From: an uncultured Desulfobulbaceae bacterium
GTDB lineage: Bacteria > Desulfobacterota > Desulfobulbia > Desulfobulbales > Desulfobulbaceae
Direction: 5' to 3'
DNA length: 64,000 nt
Assembly (NCBI GenBank): GCA_947259225.1
Contig: CAMYLK010000005.1
Location: 62,001-126,000, forward strand
The notes under the pieces: model-generated
Told to the model about the DNA's origin: nothing
The model's input: the letters and a program-made list of their open reading frames with translations, nothing else
Databases searched by the model: none
Shown: one piece after another, positions 56,913-64,000 of the stretch
Numbering within the stretch: the stretch's first letter is position 1
How the letters are laid out: the number at the start of each line of letters is the position of its first letter
Position numbers and translations under genes: made by a program

Positions 56913-57454
56913 TGGAGCTGTTTGCTATGGATGAGAGAATAGAGGTCATAGTTGGAGATATAACAGTGATGGACGTCGATGCTATTGTGAATGCTGCTAA
57001 CAATACCTTGATGGGTGGGGGCGGGGTTGACGGAGCGATCCACAGAGCTGCCGGCCCGAAGCTGGTTGAAGAATGTCTGCTGCTCAAGGGGTGCCCCACC
57101 GGTGAGGCCAAAATATCCGGGGGGCATCAACTTCCGGCCCGTCATATCATACATACTGTCGGGCCGGTCTGGCATGGTGGAGGCAAGAATGAGGAAAAGC
57201 TTCTTGCAAGCTGTTATCAGAAAAGCCTGGGGTTGGCCAGGGAGAACAATATAAAAACAATAGCCTTCCCCGCAATCAGCACAGGTGCTTACCGGTTTCC
57301 TATCGACCTGGCGGCAAATATCGCTATCAGGGAAACGCGAGATTTTCTCAATGTAAACATACTTCCGGAGAAGGTGATTTTTGTCTGCTTTGATCCAGCT
57401 GTCCGAACGGTTTACGAAGAGGTCTCGCGACCGGTTAATTTACAGAATTTTTGA
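56909..57454 (+). CDS. Macrodomain protein (ADP-ribose-binding, YmdB-like)
   Basis: A 181-residue macrodomain. It has GDITVMDVDAIVNAANN (about 16-32), GGGGVDGAIHRAAG and STGAYRFP, the binding loops of the O-acetyl-ADP-ribose deacetylase/ADP-ribosyl-hydrolase group, with the catalytic-site asparagine and aspartate present. The ATG at 56909 overlaps the stop of the Fe-S gene; ATG 56912 and 56927 are also in frame. Substrate in this organism unknown. Confidence 0.9.
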   Translation: MMELFAMDERIEVIVGDITVMDVDAIVNAANNTLMGGGGVDGAIHRAAGPKLVEECLLLKGCPTGEAKISGGHQLPARHIIHTVGPVWHGGGKNEEKLLASCYQKSLGLARENNIKTIAFPAISTGAYRFPIDLAANIAIRETRDFLNVNILPEKVIFVCFDPAVRTVYEEVSRPVNLQNF

Positions 57455-57509
57455 GTATCAGCAGTTTGTTCCAGCAGTGCGGACATTTGAATGGGTAATA
57501 TTCTGACAT
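57435..57509 (-). other. 24-codon ORF with CPxC motif, possible remnant of a zinc-ribbon protein
   Basis: The short frame reads MSEYYPFKCPHCWNKLLIL and five more residues to a stop that overlaps the convergent macrodomain gene. It resembles the first third of the CPxCG cysteine-rich family, which should have a second cysteine pair. It may be a truncated remnant or chance. Confidence 0.25.
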
Positions 57510-57516
57510 TTTTCTG

Positions 57517-58524
57517 TTAAAAATTACCCTTTTGTTCATGGGCACTCCTGATCCGGTCAAGCTGGTCGGCAAGGTCATTAATCTCCTGCTGCCAATACTC
57601 ACGGGTTCCAAAATTCGGTACCACATGGGAAATTCCGTCTTCGGCAACCTGGTGGGCACACCAGGCCGTATAATGGATGAAGCGCATGGCCCTTAAAGGT
57701 TCTATAAGCCGCAGAGTACGTCTGTCAAAATCCCGGAAAGTCTCATATCCCTCCAGGAAAATTTCGATTTCAGCATACGAATCCTCCATGTAATCAGGGA
57801 GCAGCATCCAGAAATCCTGTACAGGCGGTCCCAGAGCCATGTCATCGAAGTCGATGATATAAAAGGATTCACCGGGGCGATAAATGAGGTTGGCAAAATG
57901 ACAATCGCCATGGATGCGGATCAACTCGACATCAGCAAACAAAGGGCTGATTTCGCTGATGAGGGTATCAGAAATTCTGCTGTATTGATCGGTCATGTCA
58001 GGAGGTATGAAATTGCCTTTCAGAATATAGTCGATATGTCCCCGTGTCGATTTATGAGGGACCATGGTGATTCTGTCTGTTGGCAGGTGACTTGCCCCAA
58101 CGGAATGGGTCCTTCCCAGCAGTCGTCCAAGCTCCAGCCACTGCTCGTCACTGTATTCGTCATAACTGCGGCCCCCGCATTTGGGAAATACGGCAAAAAG
58201 TATTTGTTCATGTCTGCCCAGTGTCTTGCCGTTTGTAAGAATCAGAGGGGCAATAACCGGAATTTCCTGGTTCTTGAGCTGGAGCAGAAAATCATGTTCA
58301 TCCTGCAGGGCATCATACGACCAGCGGCCCGGTCTGTAAAACTTGACAACAAGACCTGAGTGGTCCTCATGTTCAAGTTCATACACCCGGTTTATGTAAC
58401 TGGCCAGGGGGCGGCAGAGATTTGTACAGTGGATACCCAGTGCATTTTCCACCAGGGTGATGACTGTATCTGGATCAAGCGTATGGAAAAGACTCTGGTG
58501 TCTTTCTTCTTCATATCTATTCAT
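57517..58524 (-). CDS. srkA: SrkA/YihE-like stress-response protein kinase
   Basis: A 335-residue aminoglycoside-phosphotransferase-fold kinase. It has an N-lobe with VVKFYRPGRW (the ATP-contact lysine, about K60), the catalytic HGDCHFANL (Brenner motif) and the metal-binding IDFDDMALGPPVQDFWML, the layout of E. coli YihE/SrkA (328 residues). SrkA protects cells from stress-driven death by Ser/Thr phosphorylation. It stands alone with a weak ribosome site. Confidence 0.92.
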   Translation of the reverse strand: MNRYEEERHQSLFHTLDPDTVITLVENALGIHCTNLCRPLASYINRVYELEHEDHSGLVVKFYRPGRWSYDALQDEHDFLLQLKNQEIPVIAPLILTNGKTLGRHEQILFAVFPKCGGRSYDEYSDEQWLELGRLLGRTHSVGASHLPTDRITMVPHKSTRGHIDYILKGNFIPPDMTDQYSRISDTLISEISPLFADVELIRIHGDCHFANLIYRPGESFYIIDFDDMALGPPVQDFWMLLPDYMEDSYAEIEIFLEGYETFRDFDRRTLRLIEPLRAMRFIHYTAWCAHQVAEDGISHVVPNFGTREYWQQEINDLADQLDRIRSAHEQKGNF

Positions 58525-58777
58525 TATTTATGTTCAATCTGCAAAGGTGGAGGGGAACACAGTTCTTAATCTGAAGCTGGTACGAATAGACTTCGTAATC
58601 CAGATTAGACCTGACGGATGATAAAAAGAGGTTCAATTAATTTTGACATTAACCGCTAGAAGGGAAAGCAGCAAACAATAAGGTTGCAAATATTTAATGC
58701 AGATAAGTTTCAAAGTATCCTTGACATGGAATTCAGGAGATACGCACAGGTATGGTAATGTTTTGCAGGTCACATTT

Positions 58778-61138
58778 TCAACCGGTCGATTTTTCATCCA
58801 ATACCTGCCGGATTAATTTTGCTATCTCGTTTTTGTTAAGAGGTTTCGAGGCAAACTCCCGTATGCCAATCTGCCTGGCTTTCACCTTGTCAATTTTACT
58901 GCTGTAACCTGTACAGAGGATGATAGGCAGGCCTGGTCTTAACTTTAAAAGTTGTTCAGCAAATTCTGCACCAGTCATATTGGGCATGGTCTGGTCAGTA
59001 ATGACAAGATCAAATTGTGACGGATTATTTTTAAATAATTTCAGGGCTTCAAGGCTATCTGTCTTTGCCGTGACAGAATAACCCAGCCTTTCGGTCACAT
59101 CCTTGCCAATACTTGCCAGCATGTCTTCATCATCAACAAGAAGTATTCGTTCATTCCCGGTAGGAAGAGGGCCGGTTTCTTCAAATTTTACTTCCTGTTT
59201 TATTTCAGTAACAGGAAAATAAATATGAAAGGTTGTTCCTTTTTCCGGTTCACTCTCGATAAATATTTTCCCGTTATGGTTCTCAATAATACCATGCACC
59301 ACCGACAACCCCATGCCTGTTCCCTTGCCGACTTCCTTGGTAGTAAAAAAAGGGTTGAAAACCTGCTCGAGAATTTCCGGACTCATTCCCTGCCCTGTAT
59401 CGGAAACGGAAAGATATTCATACGTGCCTGGCTTTAATTCTAACCGTTTTGGCGGTCTATCATCTCCAAAAGTAACTTCATCAACACTGATTTCCAGAAC
59501 TCCTTCTTCGTTCATTGCCTGTACAGCGTTAACGCACAAATTCAGGAGAAGCTGGTGGATTTGAGTTGGGTCGGCAAGGATCAACTTGCAATCGGTAATA
59601 TTTTCCCGACACTTCAACGGAATATTGATTTTTAACTTTATCGATGTCGGAATTGTCGAACGGAGGGTTTTCATGCTTTCATCAATAAGGCGGCATAAAT
59701 AAAATGGTTCTTTTCTGCCTTTTTCCTGCCTGCTAAAAGAAAGTATGTGTTTTATGAGGTCTTTTGCCCGGTTGGATGCGCTGAGAACCTGCTCAATATT
59801 ATGCATGGCCGGATGCTCGGCCTGGAGATCAAATTTGGCAATTTCAACATTGCCAATGATTATTGCCAGGATATTGTTGAAGTCATGTGCTATGCCGCCG
59901 GCCATAGTACCTATGGCCTCCATTTTTTGAGATTGGCGGAGTTGGACTTCAAGGCTTGCTTTTTCCCCCTCAGCCTGTTTGCGTTCTGTAATATCTTCAA
60001 CTATGCCCTGATAATGCGTGATTTTTCCTGTTGCGTCTCTTCTTATATATGTTTTGTCGGAAACCCATTTAAGTTCGTTATCTTTTGTAATAATTCTGTA
60101 TGGTGCATGTTCAAAATAAGTGCTCCCCTCCTTTTCACTATTTTTGGTGACTTCACGGGTGATTCTCTCAAGATCTTCAGGATGAACTGTTTGTACATAG
60201 GACACTTTGCCTGAAGTAAACTCATCTGCCGAATAACCAAAAAGAATCTGCACATTTGCCGAGACAAATTCAACTGGCCATCCCTCATCATTTTGCCAGA
60301 GAAAGGCGACTGATTTGCTTTTGTTGATTATGTTGTATGCTTCTTTAAGATCTTCCGCAATTTTTTTACGTTCAGTATTTTCCTTCTTCAACTCCAGAAT
60401 TGTCTGATGGATGGAATCACGCATATGGTCGAAACTGCGAGCCAGTCTGCCAACTTCATCAACGCTTCCCAGCTCAACCTGCTGGTCGAGATCACCATCT
60501 GCCATCATAGTGGAAATATTTGTCAGTTCGGTAATAGGTTTGGTAATGCGGCGGCTGAAAAAAACAGCGAGAATAATGGCGGCAACGCATGCCAGAATGC
60601 AGATAAGAAGAATGCGTAGCCGGATGCTGCTTAGTTTCTGATCAATGTTTTGACGGGAAAGTCCAATATGGACATAACCCAGGGAGCCCTGCAGGATCGG
60701 GACAGCAATATCAAGTAAGTCTCCTTGTTCCGTTTCAATAAGTTGCGCGTTGTATGACTGATGATCCCGCCATTGATTCAATTCCTTCAAATCGCTGGGA
60801 AATCCTCCCGGAAATGTATGGGCAGGAACCTGTTTATTAACATCAACAATGAAAATATAGGCAGCATCCTGTTCATTTGATTGGGTATTCTTCAGGAGCA
60901 ACTGAATCTGGCTGGTTCTATCAACAAGAAGAAAATCGACGACGTTGGAGGCGAGGTTCGATGCTATTGATACACCTCTCTGCTTATGTTGTTCGTGAAG
61001 CGTGCTGGTTACAATCGAATTAATGACAAGATATATGATAATACCAAGGGCAGTTATTATGAGAAGGAAGGCAATAGAGAACTTGTATGCCAGTTTGGAT
61101 CTAACGAATCCGGCGATGCGAGTTATTACATTATTCAC
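58778..61138 (-). CDS. Hybrid sensor histidine kinase (HAMP-PAS-HisKA-HATPase-REC)
   Basis: A membrane kinase of about 787 residues. Two helices (about 15-40 and 175-195) enclose a periplasmic sensor of about 130 residues. Then HAMP, a coiled coil, a PAS domain (about 285-400), HisKA with IGTMAGGIAHDFNNIL, HATPase with GKGTGMGLSVVHGI, and a C-terminal receiver with VITDQTMPNMTG (phospho-acceptor Asp) and the SKPLNKNE lysine. It has no output domain, so it must signal to another regulator. The GTG at 61138 overlaps the end of the PhnD-like gene by eight bases; in-frame starts up to 61198 exist. Confidence 0.9.
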   Translation of the reverse strand: MNNVITRIAGFVRSKLAYKFSIAFLLIITALGIIIYLVINSIVTSTLHEQHKQRGVSIASNLASNVVDFLLVDRTSQIQLLLKNTQSNEQDAAYIFIVDVNKQVPAHTFPGGFPSDLKELNQWRDHQSYNAQLIETEQGDLLDIAVPILQGSLGYVHIGLSRQNIDQKLSSIRLRILLICILACVAAIILAVFFSRRITKPITELTNISTMMADGDLDQQVELGSVDEVGRLARSFDHMRDSIHQTILELKKENTERKKIAEDLKEAYNIINKSKSVAFLWQNDEGWPVEFVSANVQILFGYSADEFTSGKVSYVQTVHPEDLERITREVTKNSEKEGSTYFEHAPYRIITKDNELKWVSDKTYIRRDATGKITHYQGIVEDITERKQAEGEKASLEVQLRQSQKMEAIGTMAGGIAHDFNNILAIIIGNVEIAKFDLQAEHPAMHNIEQVLSASNRAKDLIKHILSFSRQEKGRKEPFYLCRLIDESMKTLRSTIPTSIKLKINIPLKCRENITDCKLILADPTQIHQLLLNLCVNAVQAMNEEGVLEISVDEVTFGDDRPPKRLELKPGTYEYLSVSDTGQGMSPEILEQVFNPFFTTKEVGKGTGMGLSVVHGIIENHNGKIFIESEPEKGTTFHIYFPVTEIKQEVKFEETGPLPTGNERILLVDDEDMLASIGKDVTERLGYSVTAKTDSLEALKLFKNNPSQFDLVITDQTMPNMTGAEFAEQLLKLRPGLPIILCTGYSSKIDKVKARQIGIREFASKPLNKNEIAKLIRQVLDEKSTG

Positions 61139-62069
61139 TGGTGACCCAGGCACGCATTTTTCGTATTGAATCATAAGCGTTATCATCCAGGACAACAAAC
61201 TTGTCTATATGGAGTTTTTGGAGAATTTCCTTGCCCTTTTCTTCTTTATGAATATTCAAAAACAAATTTCTCCACTTCTCTTTGAGGTCATTATCCAGTG
61301 CTGAAGGCACTACGATTGGCGGGATTCCATACGGCTCTGACTTATAGATAATTTTTGTTTGAGAAGTCAACGCAGGGTCCGAGCTGTTCATATACTCCCA
61401 TATAAGACCGTCAACAGAAGCGCCGTCAGTTAAGGCATGGGCAACCATTTCGATAGACCTGTCATGACTATACGTGTAGACAGAGTCACTGAAAAATGAT
61501 TCAACATCCTCGTTCATCTGGGCAAGCATATACGTAGGTGAAAGTTTCCCGGTATTTGACATTGGATCGGTAAAGGCAAAGCGTTTTCCCCGGAGATCTT
61601 CCAGTGAAGTTGCCTTGCTCGTTGCCGGAACAATGATGTAAGAGTGATAGAGTGGCTCACCATAGGCAACTGGTGCAACAAGCAGCTCCATCCCAAACTG
61701 ATCATGGCCGTCAACATATGCGCCGCTGCAGACAAAAGCCAGGTCAAGTTTATTGTCTCTGACCAGATTATTTACTTCCTCGTAGGTTTGTCGTTGAATG
61801 AGTTCGACCTGGATGCCAAGTTTTTGGGAGATATAGTTCAACAGGTCTTTATAGAGGACAAATGTTTCTTTTGGGGAAATGACAGCAGATATTGCAATAC
61901 GCAAAGTGTTGCCCTGTTCCTTTTCCTGGACTACCTCGCTATGCTCACCGGCGGACAGGGAAACTTTGACAGGTTTATTCTCCTGTCTCTCACAGCCTGC
62001 AGAGAAACAAAAAAGAAAAAGAATGGAAATCAACCATAAGGAAAAACGAGTTGTCTGTATTGCGGTCAT
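61131..62069 (-). CDS. PhnD-like periplasmic binding lipoprotein
   Basis: A 312-residue substrate-binding protein of the phosphate/phosphite/phosphonate class. Its start is chosen at 62069 where a lipoprotein signal begins (hydrophobic helix, then FCFSAGC). It has the family blocks NTLRIAISAVISPKET, LLNYISQKLGIQVELIQ, DLAFVCSGAYV, and LEDLRGKRFAFTDPMSNTG. No ABC permease or ATPase is present. Its 3' end overlaps the hybrid kinase gene, so it probably feeds a signal to that kinase instead of serving transport. Confidence 0.88.
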   Translation of the reverse strand: MTAIQTTRFSLWLISILFLFCFSAGCERQENKPVKVSLSAGEHSEVVQEKEQGNTLRIAISAVISPKETFVLYKDLLNYISQKLGIQVELIQRQTYEEVNNLVRDNKLDLAFVCSGAYVDGHDQFGMELLVAPVAYGEPLYHSYIIVPATSKATSLEDLRGKRFAFTDPMSNTGKLSPTYMLAQMNEDVESFFSDSVYTYSHDRSIEMVAHALTDGASVDGLIWEYMNSSDPALTSQTKIIYKSEPYGIPPIVVPSALDNDLKEKWRNLFLNIHKEEKGKEILQKLHIDKFVVLDDNAYDSIRKMRAWVTSE

Positions 62070-62392
62070 ATTTTTCTTGCCATGTGTCAATCGTATCAGT
62101 ATGCCCTGCGCATTTACGATATAAAAAATGTTATTATGTTTTGTCGAACAGGAAAAAATACTCCTTCCTTTGATGAAAATCAGGTAAGAGGCAAGAATTA
62201 CAGGGTGCAAAAGAGACCAATCCCAACCTCCCTGTAAATATAATCTCATAATAGGCCGTAAAAATCAAACCGGGACAGGTGCTGAGGATTTTCTGCTTGA
62301 TTAAACATATGTACCGGCAGCCTTAAGCTGGAGGTGACTGAAGGAAGTTGAAATTTATAGTAGTACTTTTCCGGAGGCGGGAGGCGGTTGTT
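62070..62392. other. 323-bp gap between the PhnD-like and MORN genes
   Basis: Both flanking genes run on the minus strand. I see no gene and no strong hairpin; the AT-rich stretch near 62105-62160 may hold the promoter of the PhnD-kinase unit. Confidence 0.4.
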
Positions 62393-62983
62393 TTATTTTG
62401 ACTCCACTGGTTTTCCGTCCTTGAATTCCCCGGAATATCTTTCACCATCAGAGAGGATGAGCGTTCCTTGGCCGTGTGGCATTCCATTTTTGAATTCACC
62501 TTCATAGGCACTGCCATCAGTGGAGGAATAAGTGCCTTGCCCATTTTCAAGTCCATCCTTATATTCACCGACATATTTTGAACCGTCAGGGTAGGTGAGC
62601 GTTCCTTGGCCGTTGGGCAGGCCATTGCTGAAGGTGCCGATAAGTTTTTTGCCGCTGGGATAGGTCGCGGTTCCCTGTCCGTGCGGTTTTCCATCCTTGA
62701 ATGTTCCAATATATTTCATGCCATTGGGATAGGTTGAAACTCCTTGTCCGTTTTCTGAGCCATTCTTAAATTCACCTGCATATACAGTCCCATCAGGGAA
62801 GGTATGAGTTCCTTGTCCATGTCTTTTTCCATCCTTCCAGTCACCTTCGTATTTTGAACCGTTAAAAAAGATGTAACTTCCATGTCCGTTCAGACAATTC
62901 CCCTCAACGCATTCATTAGTTGAACATGATGAAATGAAGAATAATACAAGGAGAACTAAGGGAACAAATGGATGGTTTTTCAA
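62393..62983 (-). CDS. MORN-repeat lipoprotein
   Basis: A 196-residue exported lipoprotein with lipobox FISSC (C20). From Y45 on it consists of six complete 23-residue MORN repeats and a partial seventh, each of the pattern YxGxFKDGxxxGQGTxTYPDGxx; a half-repeat precedes them. MORN repeats form a flat beta sheet and often bind lipid or protein. The start is a TTG at 62983; no ATG fits. Two further cysteines (C25, C30) lie just after the lipid anchor. Confidence 0.9.
   Translation of the reverse strand: MKNHPFVPLVLLVLFFISSCSTNECVEGNCLNGHGSYIFFNGSKYEGDWKDGKRHGQGTHTFPDGTVYAGEFKNGSENGQGVSTYPNGMKYIGTFKDGKPHGQGTATYPSGKKLIGTFSNGLPNGQGTLTYPDGSKYVGEYKDGLENGQGTYSSTDGSAYEGEFKNGMPHGQGTLILSDGERYSGEFKDGKPVESK
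62396..62851 (-). repeat. Tandem 69-bp repeat encoding MORN units
   Basis: About 6.5 copies of a 69-bp unit lie in tandem within the MORN gene, with conserved GGNCARGGNAC (GlyGlnGlyThr) steps. The same periodicity gives a long spurious frame at 62323-62709. Confidence 0.85.
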
Positions 62984-63092
62984 GGCGTTTCACCGAAAGT
63001 CATGAGTGATAAACAATTGTCGTTAGTTGATGGAGCAACATTAACTACCAGCTCACATTACTGCACCCTCTTATTTCTTTTTTATTAACTTG

Positions 63093-63121
63093 TTGAGATA
63101 AATCTTAAGCTGTGCTATGTT
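63093..63121 (+). promoter_or_regulatory. Sigma-70 promoter of the RRM gene
   Basis: TTGAGA (63093-63098) and TATGTT (63116-63121) are 17 bp apart, giving a leader of about 110 nt. The leader contains a 7-bp hairpin GGCTAAA/TTTAGCC (63193-63215) shortly before the ribosome site. Confidence 0.5.
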
Positions 63122-63239
63122 TTAGCCATTCCTAAAAATCAATCGGCCGCTTTCATCCCACCTTTCTGCCTTTTGTTTTTACACTCTAGTCAGGCTAAAA
63201 GAATATTGTTTAGCCGATTCACAAACAGGGGAGAACAAT

Positions 63240-63482
63240 ATGAGACTTTACGTTGGTAATTTTGTCTATACTACCACGGAATTGGAATTGAAGGAGCTTT
63301 TTGCCGCCCAGGGTTCAGTTGATAATGTCAGGATAATCCACGACCAATTCACCCGGCAATCCAAGTGTTTCGGATATGTAAAAATGCTGACAAAAAAGGG
63401 GGGGGAAAAAGCTGTCGATTCACTGCATGGCAAAATATTTAACGACAATCGTTTGGTAGTCAAAAAAGCCAGGCGGATCTGA
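63240..63482 (+). CDS. Small RRM-type RNA-binding protein
   Basis: An 80-residue single RNA-recognition motif. RNP2 is LYVGNF (3-8) and RNP1 is CFGYVKM (about 43-49) with the RNA-stacking aromatics; the C terminus is basic (VVKKARRI) and lacks the glycine-rich tail of cyanobacterial Rbp proteins. A GGGGAG site precedes the ATG. Likely a cytosolic RNA chaperone; the long leader with a hairpin may allow self-control. Confidence 0.92.
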   Translation: MRLYVGNFVYTTTELELKELFAAQGSVDNVRIIHDQFTRQSKCFGYVKMLTKKGGEKAVDSLHGKIFNDNRLVVKKARRI

Positions 63483-63656
63483 ATAACTGTTTCCGATCAT
63501 CGGAAAATTGATAGTCGCAGTGACAATATTCACTTTTCATATTTGAGGTACACGAGTTTGCGAGACCTTGAAGAGGAGAAGTCTCTTCTGCTTTGTGAAA
63601 AAGAGTTTATAACCCTCTAGATATAATCTGGAGCAATATATTTCGAAAAAGATCAT

Positions 63657-63700
63657 ACAGGCAAGCCACGTGAGCGATGAAGCTCACGTGGCTTGCCTGT
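63657..63700. terminator. Strong bidirectional terminator
   Basis: A perfect 19-bp stem (63657-63675 with 63682-63700, arms beginning ACAGGCAAGCC) and 6-nt loop sits between the convergent RRM and ABC-protein genes. A weak T-run follows on the plus strand (GGTTTT) and CTTTTTC on the minus strand. Confidence 0.85.
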
Positions 63701-63722
63701 ATCTGGTTTTAAGATAAGAATG

Positions 63723-64000
63723 TTATTCTATAATGGTCGCTTGTTTTGAAAATGAATCCGGGATGTTTATTTGAAGTTTATCCTGCAGCGCCTTGTTAAT
63801 AAAAATATTTGATTTCCGATTTTTTACAAGCTTGATCTTGGCAGGATCTGCCCCTTTCAATATAGCTACAGCTGTTTTTCCAGACCACATACCCTGTTCT
63901 TCCGGAACCTTGGTCATACCAAGAAGCGTCACCGGCATCATCCACTCACTTTCGGTCATTGATAACTTTTTGGAATTTTTCAAAGCAAATTGAGCTGCTT
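63723..64000 (-). CDS. ABC transporter substrate-binding protein, C-terminal part (cut by window edge)
   Basis: The frame is open to the right edge, and about 92 C-terminal residues are present. GMWSGKTAVAILKGADPAKI and the ending KLQINIPDSFSKQATIIE match the end of the ABC_sub_bind family (periplasmic proteins of uncharacterised ABC systems, some for tryptophan or tyrosine). The real start lies beyond the window; an apparent TTG at 63983 is internal. Confidence 0.8.
   Translation of the reverse strand, partial: AAQFALKNSKKLSMTESEWMMPVTLLGMTKVPEEQGMWSGKTAVAILKGADPAKIKLVKNRKSNIFINKALQDKLQINIPDSFSKQATIIE

Noticed and set aside
62323-62709. Second long frame in the MORN gene, with repeated KxRSxTLTV-like units
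   Set aside because: An artefact of the 69-bp tandem repeat read in another frame; the lipoprotein frame has the signal peptide and canonical MORN pattern.
62396-62851. Regular repeats that might suggest a CRISPR-like array
   Set aside because: The units are contiguous 69-bp coding repeats without spacers and encode MORN motifs.

Overview
The window looks like a chromosome segment of a strictly anaerobic, sulfur-metabolising Desulfobacterota, most like the Desulfobulbales (Desulfotalea or Desulfocapsa type). That is inferred from gene content and protein style: a V/A-type and an F-type rotary ATPase lie close together, the F-type operon has paired b'/b subunits without atpB or atpE, acetyl-CoA synthetase sits with a DUF4212/solute symporter pair, an oleABCD hydrocarbon locus is present, and there is a candidate selenocysteine codon. 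I saw no rRNA, tRNA or CRISPR array.

Layout. 1-2803: 3' end of a V/A-type ATPase operon (A, B, D). 3028-4218: a YgaV/SqrR-like ArsR regulator with a small DUF2892 membrane protein, then an unknown membrane protein. 4482-11640: an acetate module (acs, a cNMP/CBS/DUF294 protein, a DnaQ-type exonuclease, DUF4212, sodium:solute symporter) closed by a strong terminator. 11712-15123: isochorismatase-like hydrolase and alaS. 15158-26941: about 12 kb of co-directional lipid genes: KAS II-like synthase, ACP, two CrtI-type flavoproteins, ketoreductase, dehydratase, FabI-like reductase, DUF1232, then complete oleA-oleB-oleC-oleD. This reads as a dedicated type II fatty-acid line making an unusual acyl chain that OleABCD joins head to head into a long-chain, probably polyunsaturated, hydrocarbon. 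27182-33251: atpF', F, H, A, G, D, C and terminator. 33464-43818: housekeeping genes (glutamate synthase small subunit, amidase, mutS, HIT, phosphoesterase, efp, epmA) and an Nth-Xth fusion.

43891-47940 is the most novel-looking block. A two-component system is followed by a promoter region with four CTTTA repeats at an exact 11-nt period, then a three-gene unit: a methionine-rich lipoprotein, a small exported HMA/MerP-like protein with an in-frame TGA at the metal-ligand position and a SECIS-like hairpin just after it, and an exported MsrA-MsrB fusion, ending at a strong terminator. I read it as an envelope oxidant- or metal-stress system. Just downstream lies a decayed tyrosine recombinase, which suggests past insertion.

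48458-64000 is mixed: PilZ and cNMP/DUF4388 proteins, prfC, glutamate dehydrogenase, an SPFH-family remnant, a MarR/YceI/flavodoxin operon with a perfect palindromic operator, a QueG-like Fe-S protein overlapping a macrodomain protein, an SrkA-like kinase, a PhnD-like binding protein overlapping a hybrid histidine kinase, a MORN-repeat lipoprotein, an RRM protein, and the 3' part of an ABC substrate-binding protein.
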